Origin: Acorus gramineus
Taxonomy: Eukaryota; Streptophyta; Magnoliopsida; Acorales; Acoraceae
Length of the DNA stretch: 64,000 nucleotides
NCBI GenBank assembly: GCA_030737835.1
Contig: CM060857.1
Coordinates: forward strand, 15,945,496 to 16,009,495
Reading direction: 5' to 3'
Shown here: positions 24,731 through 36,205 of the stretch, piece by piece
Numbering within the stretch: position 1 is the stretch's first letter
Layout: each line of letters starts with the position of its first letter
Position numbers and translations under genes: made by a program
Notes under the pieces: model-generated
Databases searched by the model: none
Told to the model about the DNA's origin: nothing
What the model saw: the letters and a program-made list of their open reading frames with translations, nothing else

Positions 24731-25700
24731 GAAATTCAAATGTTATGATTTCTTATTTTTTATTTTTGGTTTTGCAGGGGGTGTTAGTTAATATATTGTA
24801 GGACCTTTGGGGTTGATATTAATAGGAACTTTTACAATGGGAATTTAATTATGAGCAATACCTAAGATACGGGAAATCAACACGTGAATACATTGTTTCA
24901 TAACATATAATCAAACCGTTATTTGGAGAGAAAAAATCTGTTTCTATGTTTTTTTTTTAACCAAAGGTGGTAGTATCCCAATTTTATTAAAATTAAAAGA
25001 TTCTGATAAGGTAGATAAGAATTCAAGGATTTTATCTTTTAAATTATATTATTTCTCGTATTTTGATAGAATAAACCCTGATAGTTATGTCTGGATAAGC
25101 TAAAATAAAGCCTGATAACTATTCTAAGCAAATGGTGGAATTGTTTATCAAGGCTTATCTATGTCAATGGATAAAAATATTCTTCTCTGTCATTTTAAAA
25201 AATTTATCTCACCTAACAGAATCACACAGATTCCAAAAACTGTCACATCTATCAAATCAATCATATATCTCTCACACTATTCCCAGGGGGTATAATTGTC
25301 ATTTAAAAAATCATAAACTCTTATTCATCCCCCTGTCAACCATTAATCATCCTTTTATCCAAGGTGAATTAAACAACAAAAAAGTCATTTTTACGTTTTC
25401 CAATAAGAATAACAAAAAAAACAAAATAATCAAACAAAAAGTTACTTATTCAGTCAAGATTGTTATATATCCCAATATAGTTATCGGGAGCGAATAACCT
25501 AATGTCATACCCCACACGAGGAGTTTAAATTTTATCCCGTAAAACACTTAATTTTTCATTTTACTTTTGTGCTTATCTCTAACTAACCAATAAAAGAACT
25601 TGCATTCATTGAAAGTTTAATAAAGGGATTGAGTTATCTCTTAGTTGATCTGATGAACAGAGTTTTCCCAACTGATGTTAAGGATCTCTATCAAAGGGAT

Positions 25701-25725
25701 TTGACTACGGTTTGTTTGTAGTCAA
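25701..25725 (+). promoter_or_regulatory. Paired W-box-like sites upstream of exon D
   Basis: TTGACT (25,701-25,706) and its reverse AGTCAA (25,720-25,725) form an inverted pair about 170 bases before the ATG. The same pair is in front of gene G (50,367-50,391) and gene H (55,106-55,130). Genes A-C and F keep only the AGTCAA site plus a TTGACG. WRKY control is inference. Confidence 0.4.
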
Positions 25726-25890
25726 ATAAGGATACCATTTTGATGACTAGTATTCAAAATAAGTGGCGCGCCACGGACCCACTAACAAGATAAGGTCTTC
25801 GATCGCAAAACGACCAAGAATTAATGGTACAATCTCACAAATACATATAGAAAGAAAGAGAGATTGCATTGTCTGTAAGAGTAATGCAAA

Positions 25891-25999
25891 ATGGTCTCCA
25901 AGGCTTCTGTTCTATTATCAGTCATTTTGGTTGCTTCATTCCTCTTATCTTCGGAGGTGGCCCAAGGCATCCAAATCCCTCGGAAGTTGAATTTGGAAG
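25891..25999 (+). pseudogene. Orphan exon 1 of a Cys-rich peptide gene (D)
   Basis: Exon 1 of the second signal-peptide subtype, MVSKASVLLSVILVASFLL then SSEVAQGIQIPRKLNLE, with an intact G|GTGAGT donor in phase 1. The intron is cut after about 180 bases at 26,180, where it joins the flank of the GC-rich ORF, and no exon 2 follows nearby. The next phase-compatible exon 2 is 14 kb downstream (40,318, locus E), beyond an LTR element. The same fusion occurs in gene G, where an exon 2 does follow after 1.6 kb, so D probably arose from a G-like fused gene that lost or never gained its exon 2. Confidence 0.65.
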
Positions 26000-26448
26000 G
26001 TGAGTATTAGATCTCTTTTTTGTCTTTTACATTTCTTCTTCTTTGATTAAACATCTTGCCAAGAATCTGATTAATAATAAATCTTCCAGTGTTTCAATTT
26101 TTCAAAAGCTTTTTTTTTTTTGTGGGATACTTTGAAAGAAATAAAGTTTGTAAAATTGATTTGCATAATAAAACTGGTTTCCTAACGGGGTGGGGTTCTG
26201 GTATGAGTTTCAAAATTAAAGCTTGTTTTGTGAAGCACATTGATGTTTAAAGGTAATTGATTGTATTAAAAACTTTGACCAATGTCTAATGATAGACTAA
26301 TTATGTTGTTGAAAGGCAAATCTCTCAAAAGTATATTGAACTGAGTCAAGATGAGAAGGTGAAACATAATTGACTTTGCACTCAATATCAAGGATCACGT
26401 AATATGTGATTCTACGCATATTATGTTTATAATTTCAAATGCGCTTTC

Positions 26449-27168
26449 TGTTAGAATTTCAAGTGATCAAAAATGGATATGTCCCTTTTACATTTTAATC
26501 CCTTCTAGCCGTTTTAAATAATTGTGCTAATGAACCGTTTTCACAACTATTGCATATGTTTCATTTTATAAAATGAAACTGCCAGCCACCTTGATGAGGT
26601 GCAATTAAGGTGCAATTAAATTGTGATTTATTTGCTTGCATGCGTTGGGTTCATCTCATCCTATATAAGTGACTCATACTATGTGATATAAGAACAAGGA
26701 AAATTTACTCCACCAGATCATCCTCAAGAGTCTCATCTTTTTAAGCATTGTGATAGGTTCAACTTTTGTAATCTCTCTTTTTTCCACATACTACCAAAGA
26801 GTGAGAGGTCGTGTCTATGCAATATTCAATCATCAATTTTTAGCTATTCTCTTTGATCCGGGCGTCTGAAAGGATCGCAGTCTGTTCATCGTGGTTCTTC
26901 CGTAGCTCGCACCCCGGAAGAACAAAACCTATTGTGGTCGTATCTCTCAGTGGTAGGAGCCATTCAACCCTGTGCGTGAGGGGGCCTTATTCACCGAGGA
27001 CAGAGTGTCTTCACTCGCTTCCACATTTCCGGATAAATTTTCTAATCTCTTTTATTATATATTTTAGAGTATGCATGACTATATATATATATATTTGATA
27101 TTTATATTTATGATGTGATAATTATAAGAATTTGTGTTTAGCCTAATATTTGTTTGCCACGCACAACA
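26449..27168 (+). repeat. Left LTR
   Basis: Begins TGTTAG, ends CAACA. It contains a TATA-like CTATATAAG at about 26,661-26,669, where element transcription could start. Confidence 0.85.
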
Positions 27169-30100
27169 ATCTCGGTGAATAAGTTTACACAAATTCTTAT
27201 ATATATGTGAAGAATTTAATTTTTAGTTTGTTGTGAATATGTGATAAATTTGAATGTATGAATAACATAATTTTTGTTGTTGCATGTTATTAGCAATCCG
27301 GATAGTGGAGTTTAATATAGACAAGAGAATTTGTTTATTTATTTATTGATGATTGTTAGCCTACTGTTACGTTGCTTTGTAGGCTTATTATAGATGTTAT
27401 GAATACATAGTTTCATACATTTAATCTCTGATTTTTCAAATGCTCATGCTCTATTTAAATTATGATTTACAAATCTATTTATTGTTATTTGTAAACATAT
27501 CTATTCAAATATTGATATATGAGATTATGTTCAACTTTGTGGAATATGAATAATAAATTCTTGGTGATTAATCTGTTACCATATTCGACATTTCAAATTT
27601 GAAAATTATTGTAGGGTAACTAATTTTAACTATTTAAATAATAATGGTTTCCATTATGTGCTCTATATAGGAGTAAATAAAATAATTTTGGTTGTACATG
27701 TTATTACCAAATCAGATATTAATTAATAGTATGATTTTATTTTGAGGGTATGTCGATTTTTGAATGACTAATAATGCACTCGTTCCAATTTTTATTGGAT
27801 GCATGCACGTAGAATGTAAATGTGCATGAAACAATTGCTTGTGTTAAAAATAAATAAATAAAATAAAATCAAAATACACCATTATATATTGTATTATATC
27901 CTTCATGCAGCATTGGGTTTTAACTTTTACAATTGACCCCGCATTCAAAATGCATGAAATGGGTTTTAATTACATATTGCGTTACAATTTTTATGGACCG
28001 GGTGTTGAAAGGATAATGAACTTTTATTCTCTTATGTGCTTATGAAGATATTCCTCTCATTCTCTTCCTTTCGGTCACTGTGGTGTTCCTTTATTATTTG
28101 AAAAAAAAAAAAAATGTTGGAGATAATTTTGTTGGTAATGATGGGAAATAATATATGTTAATTATTTATTAACTGAGAGGTTGTCATACCATGAATGCAT
28201 TACGTATGCACAAATAAAATTCACAGTTACATGCGTGAACAGTTACAAAACTTTGCGAATGGTTTATTGTTGTTTCCATTTATAAATGTTGTCATGGCAT
28301 GTGTGCAGTGAATTATTTTTCCATTTCATCATTTATATAATATGCATTCAGAGTTGGCATATTTATGATTTCATAATTCTTCCATTCCTGAAATCGAAAG
28401 GTAATTTATCTTTAAAGGGTTGATTTCATATAATATATAAATGTGGCTATGGGAATATAAATTTGATCATGATCTTAAAACTTCAATACACATATTATTG
28501 TGATATGTTATATTGCATGGTTTATATGAGTATCATTTAACATACCTCTTATTCTGAGATAACTTGCCATTATTAATAGTTCCTTGAAAATATTCATTCT
28601 TTTGGGATTTGACATTTCCATGGTGTTAGTGTTATTATTTATGCAGGGCACGTTTATGTATCATATTGAGATATATATTAATTTCAAGGAATGCATGATT
28701 ATATTTATTTGAAGGCTAGTGGTATTCCAATAATATTCTGGCATGAGATTGAATAAATGGAGTTCTAAATTATTTGGCCGTGGTGACTATTGGAATTCTT
28801 CTCCCGGATTTTATTATTGTGATTATCATTATTCTGGTTTTCTTGAGATTATTTATATATTATACGTGGCTGGGATAATTTCTATGATGCTGTTATATCA
28901 TTTGATGATTAAGATGTCAGTTGAGCTCTTGATGTCTAACAAAATGCAGATAGGGGTTTTCTCGGTGGTCTCCATATACCGGTTTCATGCTCTATTGAGA
29001 AAGGCTCATTATGCTAACTAATTTTCAGTTTATGGGAAATTTATATACGTTATTTGGCTTTTCTTGAGGTATTATCTGAAGAACTATCTGGATATATTCT
29101 TCATGTGGCCTTCATATTGTGTGTATTATATTATGGTATTCTAGAAGAATATTCAGTGACAAATGGTCCATCCGAGGTACGCGAGTACAAACCTAACTTT
29201 TGATTACCTTAATTATTAGTGGTTGTGTTTAACAATTTTATGGTAATCATGCACACATAAATGTCTTGGTCAATTGCATACTCTTATAGTGAAATTATGA
29301 TTAACATGCGAGTTATTATTTTGTATGCTCATGTGATGATGACCAAGTTTTATTGCTTGCATGCATAAATTAAAAATAAAATTGTGATTTATTTGTATAG
29401 AAAATTTTTGCATGCATATTGGAAATTATTTTGAGTAATCTCTAAATGTGGGGGTATTTACGAAAATAAATCATAAAAAATTACAGTGGTAATTTATATA
29501 CCCTAAAAATGTGGGGGGAGACATACCTCATTAATTATAAAAAAAAAAAAAATATTGAGAGAGAGACTACAAAATATTGGGAAAAGAAAATGAATATGTC
29601 TAGACAACTATAAATAAAACTTGAGTCAATTCACCTTATATCTAAAGGAATATAACTCAAGTTTGTGAGGTTGCAGAGAACTTCACTAAAGGACTTGCGA
29701 GATGACTCGTCCTTAATATCGAGACCGAGAGGGATATGGGTTAAGCCTATTAAATAATTACCTGCAGTGGGCTCCCTACCATTGTGATTGGAGATCCCAT
29801 GAAGATGGTTTTCAAGGGGTTAACGAAGCTGTATTGGTAAATTTGTGAGTATTGTATAGGAAAAATTCCTCTAACCCATCCCTATGGTAACAATGCTAAC
29901 TGTAGTGGAAGTAGGTTGAGCTAATGCTCTTAATGAGTTCGAGTCCTTTTCGGACAGGGTGTGGTCCACGCAGGCACCCTGGAGAACTCACCTATATGAG
30001 TGCACGGGCGTGGGGCCGCGTCCTTTGGGATTTGGGCTAAATCTCTAAGGCACTCAAGAAAGGATACGAGCACATGGCCGTAACGTGCTACCCCGCAGAA

Positions 30101-30373
30101 CATGACTCATATCCTGTACCGTGTGTGTGATCAGTGAAACCGGACTAAAGGGGTCGAGTTCAAAGACTTAGTCTACTCAGGCTTCTCCGGGGGATATGGT
30201 TTACACTAAGTGAAGGTTCAAACCCAGAAGGTACCTTCACCTATTACATGGTATAAGACGCCCAAAAATTCTTTGTTCCATTCTAGATAAATTTGTTCCA
30301 TTCCAGATCAATTTATTCTTTTCCCTCAATTATCTCTATTTTGTGTTATATACATTTTCGATCAGTGGGGGAT

Positions 30374-31089
30374 TGTTAGAATTTCAAGTGATCAAAAATG
30401 GATATGTCCCTTTTACATTTTAATCCCTTCTAGCCGTTTTAAATAATTGTGCTAATGAACCGTTTTCACAACTATTGCATATGTTTCATTTTATAAAATG
30501 AAACTGCCAGCCACCTTGATGAGGTGCAATTAAGGTGCAATTAAATTGTGATTTATTTGCTTGCATGCGTTGGGTTCATCTCATCCTATATAAGTGACTC
30601 ATACTATGTGATATAAGAACAAGGAAAATTTACTCCACCAGATCATCCTCAAGAGTCTCATCTTTTTAAGCATTGTGATAGGTTCAACTTTTGTAATCTC
30701 TCTTTTTTCCACATACTACCAAAGAGTGAGAGGTCGTGTCTATGCAATATTCAATCATCAATTTTTAGCTATTCTCTTTGATCCGGGCGTCTGAAAGGAT
30801 CGCAGTCTGTTCATCGTGGTTCTTCCGTAGCTCGCACCCCGGAAGAACAAAACCTATTGTGGTCGTATCTCTCAGTGGTAGGAGCCATTCAACCCTGTGC
30901 GTGAGGGGGCCTTATTCACCGAGGACAGAGTGTCTTCACTCGCTTCCACATTTCCGGATAAATTTTCTAATCTCTTTTATTATATATTTTAGAGCATGCA
31001 TGACTATATATATATTTGATGTTTATATTCATGATGTGATAATTATAAGAATTTGTGTTTAGCCTAATATTTGTGTGTCACGCACAACA
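30374..31089 (+). repeat. Right LTR
   Basis: Nearly identical to the left LTR. The few differences are one shorter TA run and single bases near the end (TTTGTGTGTCACG against TTTGTTTGCCACG), which points to a recent insertion. Confidence 0.85.
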
Positions 31090-31148
31090 CTTTCATCCAC
31101 AGCTTATACTTCTAATGAAACACGAACACAAAATAAATCAAATTCAAA

Positions 31149-31631
31149 TCAAAGCCACCACAAATCATAAAGTATCAAACAATCCCACAATTCCCCACAC
31201 CCCATAACATCCCCCTCTCGACGGGCCGGCCCGCCGTGGCCTTCAACCCGCCCGAATCGGCCGGTCCGAACCGATAGTGAGCCAGAATCCTGAGCGTGGG
31301 CTGCTGTGATAGACCTCCAAAGCGACCCCAACAATGCGGGCCCGTCGCGTGGCCCGCACGGGTCGACAGCGGGCGAAACGACGGCCCGGTTCAGCTCGGT
31401 CGACTTGTTGTTCTTTGTCGGGCCGGGCCTGGTCTCGTGGTTGATGTCGGGCACGCTCACCGTTTCGGGCTGGCCCGCGCGGGATCTTTGCTTCGTGCGC
31501 GTAGATTGAGAGGAGGACGGCTTCGAAGCCCGCGTTGGGTAAGGGTGGGTGGTGGGTTGGATTGGTTGGTGGGGTTAGTTTCGTCTGACATGGTGGTGGT
31601 GGTGGGGTTAGTTTCGTCTGACATGGAGTAG
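31149..31631 (-). pseudogene. GC-rich ORF, copy 3 (rearranged)
   Basis: Copy of the GC-rich region with a 28-base insertion (TGAGCGTGGGCTGCTGTGAT and eight more bases), a small deletion that removes the HSSLYHQ part (it now reads SVPDINHETRPGPTKNN) and loss of most of the N-terminal hydrophobic segment. MSDETN survives only as a short duplicated end next to 31,590-31,625. The reading frame of the last part differs from copies 1 and 2, so no single protein is conserved between copies. Confidence 0.45.
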
Positions 31632-32177
31632 GTGGCGTTGACCGTTCTTTTTTTTTTTTTTAAGTTTTTTTTTTTTTTTTTGGTTTGCGGTCCCCCTGTA
31701 TAAGCAAGAAAAATATATTAGTTTATTAAAAAAAACAGATATTATGAATTAAATATTATCGTTTATATAAAATGTGATTTTTTTTCCTAATGAAGTAAAA
31801 ATATTTCAACAGTGAGTGTTTCAATTTTTTTTTAAAAAAAAAACAGATACACCGTAACATTAAACAAGAAAAAGTTTAATCAATCATTATGTATCTTTGT
31901 TAAAATTGTGATAGTAGATGCTACTATTATAATTATTTTAATACTAAGAACAAATCAATCGTGATCAATATATAATAATAAAATTAAATTTGAAACCTAA
32001 CTGCAATATTATTGCATAAATACAAAAATTAAATTATGTTCAAATTTTATTGTGTGGTCACTGAAAATAAAAAAGCAAACATGGGAACTAAGAAACTTTA
32101 TTATATTGATCATCATATATAGACAACCAATTAATCTAAATTATCTAACAAAGAAAATTCACTCTCTATTTAAACCT

Positions 32178-32204
32178 TGTGTGTGTGTGAGAGAGAGAGA
32201 GAGA
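32178..32204. repeat. (GT)n(GA)n microsatellite
   Basis: Shortest version of the repeat downstream of the FLZ genes. Confidence 0.85.
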
Positions 32205-32226
32205 GGCCAGCGCCAAACCTTTTATT

Positions 32227-33250
32227 TTATTCGAGAATCTTTATCAAAGAAGGATCATCAATTTCCACGAATGTCAATCTACACTCTTTTGTACAAAATG
32301 TCATGTCTCTACATTCACAAATTGAAAGTCAGCACATGAGTGGAAACATATATGACATTCACACATTAAACCGTGCTGCATGTTTTATAGTCTGATCACT
32401 TTTAATAATCCTGATTTTTGTAAAGAAATATATGTATATTTGTTAGATGGCGTGTATGATTTCATTGTGATGTGTATTAACGATGGTTGGGAGACTTGTG
32501 CACAATAAGTAAGGTCAATAAAAACAGTTAAGTAGTGTTTGAAAACATATTTGTCATTATGTTTTTCATAAATCATCATATTCAAAACATTTCATTTGGT
32601 CCAAATTTTTGAACAAAATTTATGTAAAAAATATTTTTTAGTGAGCAAAAGAATTTTGTAGAAACTAACAAAAACATATTTTTTGAAAAACTAATTTTAA
32701 AAAGTCTTTTTAAGTGAAATACTATTTTTTTAATCAATTATATTGTTATTTTAACATCACGTAACTAACAAAAACTCTCTCAGTCAAATTGTCATAAGTT
32801 ATATACATATTTCCCAATAAGCACATGCACTCACAATTTTATCAATCTTGTATCATATAATTGGCATGAAATGAATGGCCTTAACAGGGGACATGCATCT
32901 TTAACATAGAAAATCTCATCACTTCTTACATGGTTAATAACTCAAAATTTTAATTAATAAAAACTTTATAAGACATGATGAGTTCTCTAATGAAATGATA
33001 GTGATCAAACAATGCACGAGAAAGAAAATAACCTGTACATGTAGATATTTTTCCTCCAAGATATAGGACATATTTTCACCCCGCAACCACCACAAGCTTG
33101 AATGAAATGTGGTTCCAGGTATGTTTTCTTCCCATTTTCTACCATTGCCACCACTGCAGCTGCTGCTGTCGCCGCAGTTGCATTTGATCCTTCTCTCCCC
33201 ACCGGAGTTCCTCGCAATCCCTCTTCTGTTGGGGCCTTTCTCTTCGACAT
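32227..33250 (-). CDS. FLZ-type (FCS-like) zinc-finger protein, copy 3
   Basis: Spliced CDS: 33250-33033 joined to 32308-32227 (99 residues). It is the most diverged of the three copies, with changes such as VGREGSNATAAT, VAMVENG and, in exon 3, DMTFCTKECRLTFVEIDDPS. The zinc ligands CGGC and FCTKEC and the IYMYR motif are kept, and the splice phase is kept. The 5'-UTR intron (33,375-33,257) has a TAG acceptor. Substitutions without any frame damage suggest that the protein has been maintained. Confidence 0.78.
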
Positions 33251-33447
33251 TTGCAACTATAACCCAACATTATATTGTTACATCACTCAAAACCTCTCCA
33301 ACTATTTGAAAAAAGAGAAATAAAAAACCATAAATCTAATTCTGCTTGTGGAAAAACAGAGAAAAAAAAACTTACATGAACAGTGGACGTATGTTTTGGA
33401 AATCTAAGAAGTTGATTGTATGTCTCTTTGGAGGTCATTGTGGTCCT

Positions 33448-33456
33448 CTTTATATA
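33448..33456 (-). promoter_or_regulatory. TATA box of FLZ copy 3
   Basis: TATATAAAG on the minus strand, same position relative to the 5' exon as in copies 1 and 2. Confidence 0.55.
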
Positions 33457-35273
33457 GTTTGTGATGGGTTAGAACAACCATAAAAATCAAAATTAGATTT
33501 AATCGGGGTTCAAATTAAGTATTTCCATTTGTTAGAACATTCCTTTTTATGCACCTTCCTATTTAAATTTTGGAGCAATCCGACCCTCAATGTTACCAAT
33601 TTCTAACAATTGTCCTTACAAACTTGGTAAGTCGATTGCCATTAATATCGATGCTTTAACCATATATGATCTTGATTTTATTAAAAATTATATTTTATAA
33701 TCAAATATATCACCATTATTGTTTAAAATTTGGAACAAATTTTTGATGCCTCTATATTTGGCATATTAAGTTTTAGAGAAGCCAATTAATACTTTGATTT
33801 TTGTTAGATTTAATTTAATACCTAATCACAACCAAAACAGGAATGTAAAAAAAGGAAACCGAGTCTCTCCATTAACTGCTGTTTTGTTTTGTGAGCATAT
33901 TAAATGAACGGTCTAGATTGATTGAGTTCAACTATTGAGAAATCAAGTTAATTAAATGGTAGGAGTACAACTTGGGCAGGTTGAACCCAACCAAATTTTT
34001 TTTTACATGATTGGGCTAAGATATTTTACCATCGGATTCAACCAGATCCGAACCCGAGTGAATCCGATCAATTTGAGTTGGGTTCAGGTTGGGAGACGGA
34101 GTTGAACCCAAATTTGTTGATTATTTCTTTCCGTTTGATTGATGTATCCTTATTTTGATGGTAGACCCCTTATTTTAATGGTAGAATCAATGTGAAAGCA
34201 ATAAGATGATGCATTTACAACATAGCTATCAAATACAATCCATTGATTTTGTAAGATGAAATCTAAACCATCAATTCAATTTAATAAACCCTAGACCTAA
34301 ACATTCACCTTCTCTTACATGTGTGTGTGTGTAGAGTTTTAATACGGTGTAAACATGCGGACGTGCTCTAAGATGCGGATCCGATTTTGACCGTTCGATC
34401 GGTGTAGATCTCATCTGACGGTTACGATTAGAAAGACCATTTGTGTTGGAGTTTAAGAACCAAAAGCTTATGCGGATCCGATCTCGACCGTTCGATTGGT
34501 GTGGATCTCATCTGACGGTCAAGATTAGAGAGACCATTTGTGTAGGAGTTTAAAAGCCAAAAAAAACCCTCTCTCTCCTCACTCATTCTCGTCTCATCGA
34601 TCTCGAACCCTAAAAATCACCGTCCGCATCTTCCTCCATCACCCGCTCCTCCTCCGGACTTCCTCCTTCCGGCAACGCAAATCTAAGGCGACGGCGGTCC
34701 CTTCCTCACCGCGGCCCCTTCCTCCATCTCCGGCGTACTCCACTGCGGCTCCTTCCACCTTTGAATCCCACGGTGATACAGCCGGATCTTTTGCTTTGTT
34801 AATGAGTTATGGAATATTATATCAGAATATCAGTTGTTATGTGTGTGTTGTGAGAGAGAGTGGGGGTGAATAGGGAAATCTTCTGATTTGAAGGGATTTT
34901 GGTGTTTTATTGCATTCTGTATATTGTATAACATTAGGATCATTTTAAGCTGAGTTTTTTTTTCTTTCCTATTTTTGTACATCTCATTTTTATACATCCA
35001 TGACATGTATTGGTGACATATTAGTGTTGATTGGATTTTATTCAGCATTTGTGCTACAATATGCCATTAACACTTTTAACATGTCAGATTTCACCAAAAA
35101 AAAAAAAAAAAAAACTTTTAACGTGTCAGATTTCACAAATAGATGTCAAACTCGAATGGATTTTTTTTGGGTAGATTTAGGTTGTTTGCTTTTCAAGTGG
35201 ATCCCCTCTTCTTTCAATTTTTTTTTTCTTTTAGATATAGGTTGCTTGCTTTTTTGAATTATACTACACTTGT

Positions 35274-35564
35274 ATGGAATTGAATGAGAGAAAATGTAAA
35301 TTTTTTGAATGGGTATATCTGTATAATGGTGTGGAATATACCAACAAGCATGGGGAAGCTCTATCAAATCAAGAAGAATCACCAAGACAAGAGGTGGGAC
35401 TTTCTCCTAATCCATTTTCAAAGATGCATAGCCAACTTGTGGAACTGAAGATTGCCCAAGTTTTAATGAAGTCGGCTATAGAGGATATAAGGAGCGTATT
35501 AAAGCTTGTGCTTTTGTTCTTACTTGTTGTAATTTGTGCAATTTTATTTAGAACAAATGTGTAA
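35274..35564 (+). pseudogene. C-terminal fragment of a GRF-type zinc-finger protein
   Basis: The ORF holds ERKCKFFEWVY, the end of the GRF zinc finger seen in many short plant proteins (...C-x-FFEW), then a middle part ending in a likely helical segment (QLVELKIAQVLMKSAIEDI) and a C-terminal hydrophobic helix (LVLLFLLVVICAILF) before the stop. That order, GRF finger then helix then membrane anchor, is typical of the family. The first half of the finger (CxCG...) is not found upstream in frame. It may be the last exon of a gene inside the insertion, or a captured fragment. Confidence 0.5.
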
Positions 35565-35986
35565 CTTTTAGTCATATTGTTATCATTTTGAATGTTGGTT
35601 CAGATTATGTATTGTTGTTGATTCAGATTTTGTAATGAAACTTGATGGTTCAGCTTATGTAATAAATGGAATGTGTTATTTCTAAGCTCCCAAAAATATA
35701 TTCTTGAATTGTTCTTTGCATGTTTATCTACCTATTTAGATGAGAATTGAGAAAGAGGGAGGAATTGCAATGATTTAAAATGCCTTTTGAAGTTCATCAA
35801 ATTTGGTCAATTCCAAGTTTCCCCCAATCTGTCACATGAATTCCCAAATAGGTGGGTACTTGATTTGTTACCAGGAGTTGCAATTCCAACCAAGTCTCAT
35901 GGAATTCGAATTAAATGTAATTGTGTGTGAAATTAAATGTATGCAGACTGTAGTTAAGGGTTGTATAATTATAGCCAGTGTTTAAG

Positions 35987-36205
35987 TTGGTAGTGCAACA
36001 CCTGGAGAGTTGGCATATGCAATCCTTGGCTCTTTGAGCTCTATCAATTTAGATTATAGGGTGATTTTTTTTGTTTGTTGCACCAGAAATAAAAAGTCAA
36101 ACTTGGTAGTGCAGCACCTGGAGAGTTGGCTTGTGCAATCCTTGGCTCTTTGAGCTCTATCAATTCAGATTATATGATGATTGTTTTTGTTTGTTGCACC
36201 AGAAA
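35987..36205. repeat. Tandem duplication of about 103 bases
   Basis: Two copies (35,987-36,089 and 36,103-36,205) share TTGGTAGTGCA, CACCTGGAGAGTTGGC, CAATCCTTGGCTCTTTGAGC and TTTGTTTGTTGCACCAGAAA, separated by 13 bases. It lies inside the insertion. Purpose unknown. Confidence 0.7.

Larger units (their letters stand above)
26449..31089 (+). mobile_element. LTR retrotransposon without visible gag-pol (LARD-like)
   Basis: Two LTRs of about 720 bases flank 3.2 kb of internal DNA. Both begin TGTTAGAATTTC and end GCACAACA, and a 5-bp target duplication CTTTC lies outside them (26,444-26,448 and 31,090-31,094). The related locus at 51,106-51,116 reads GCGCTTTCATCC without the element, giving an empty site. 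A purine-rich tract (CAGTGGGGGA, about 30,364-30,373) precedes the right LTR. The internal part has no gag, protease, integrase or reverse-transcriptase frame. The stretch before the right LTR (around 29,690-30,260) resembles the non-coding 3' part of plant Copia elements. I see no standard initiator-Met primer site after the left LTR. It is therefore a non-autonomous element. Confidence 0.85.

Noticed and set aside
26853..27098. ORF MIRASERIAVCSSW... present twice (also 30,778)
   Set aside because: It lies entirely within the two LTRs of the retrotransposon. Its conservation is that of the LTR.
28743..29021. 92-codon ORF in the middle of the LTR element
   Set aside because: It has no similarity in pattern to gag, integrase or reverse transcriptase, and looks like chance.
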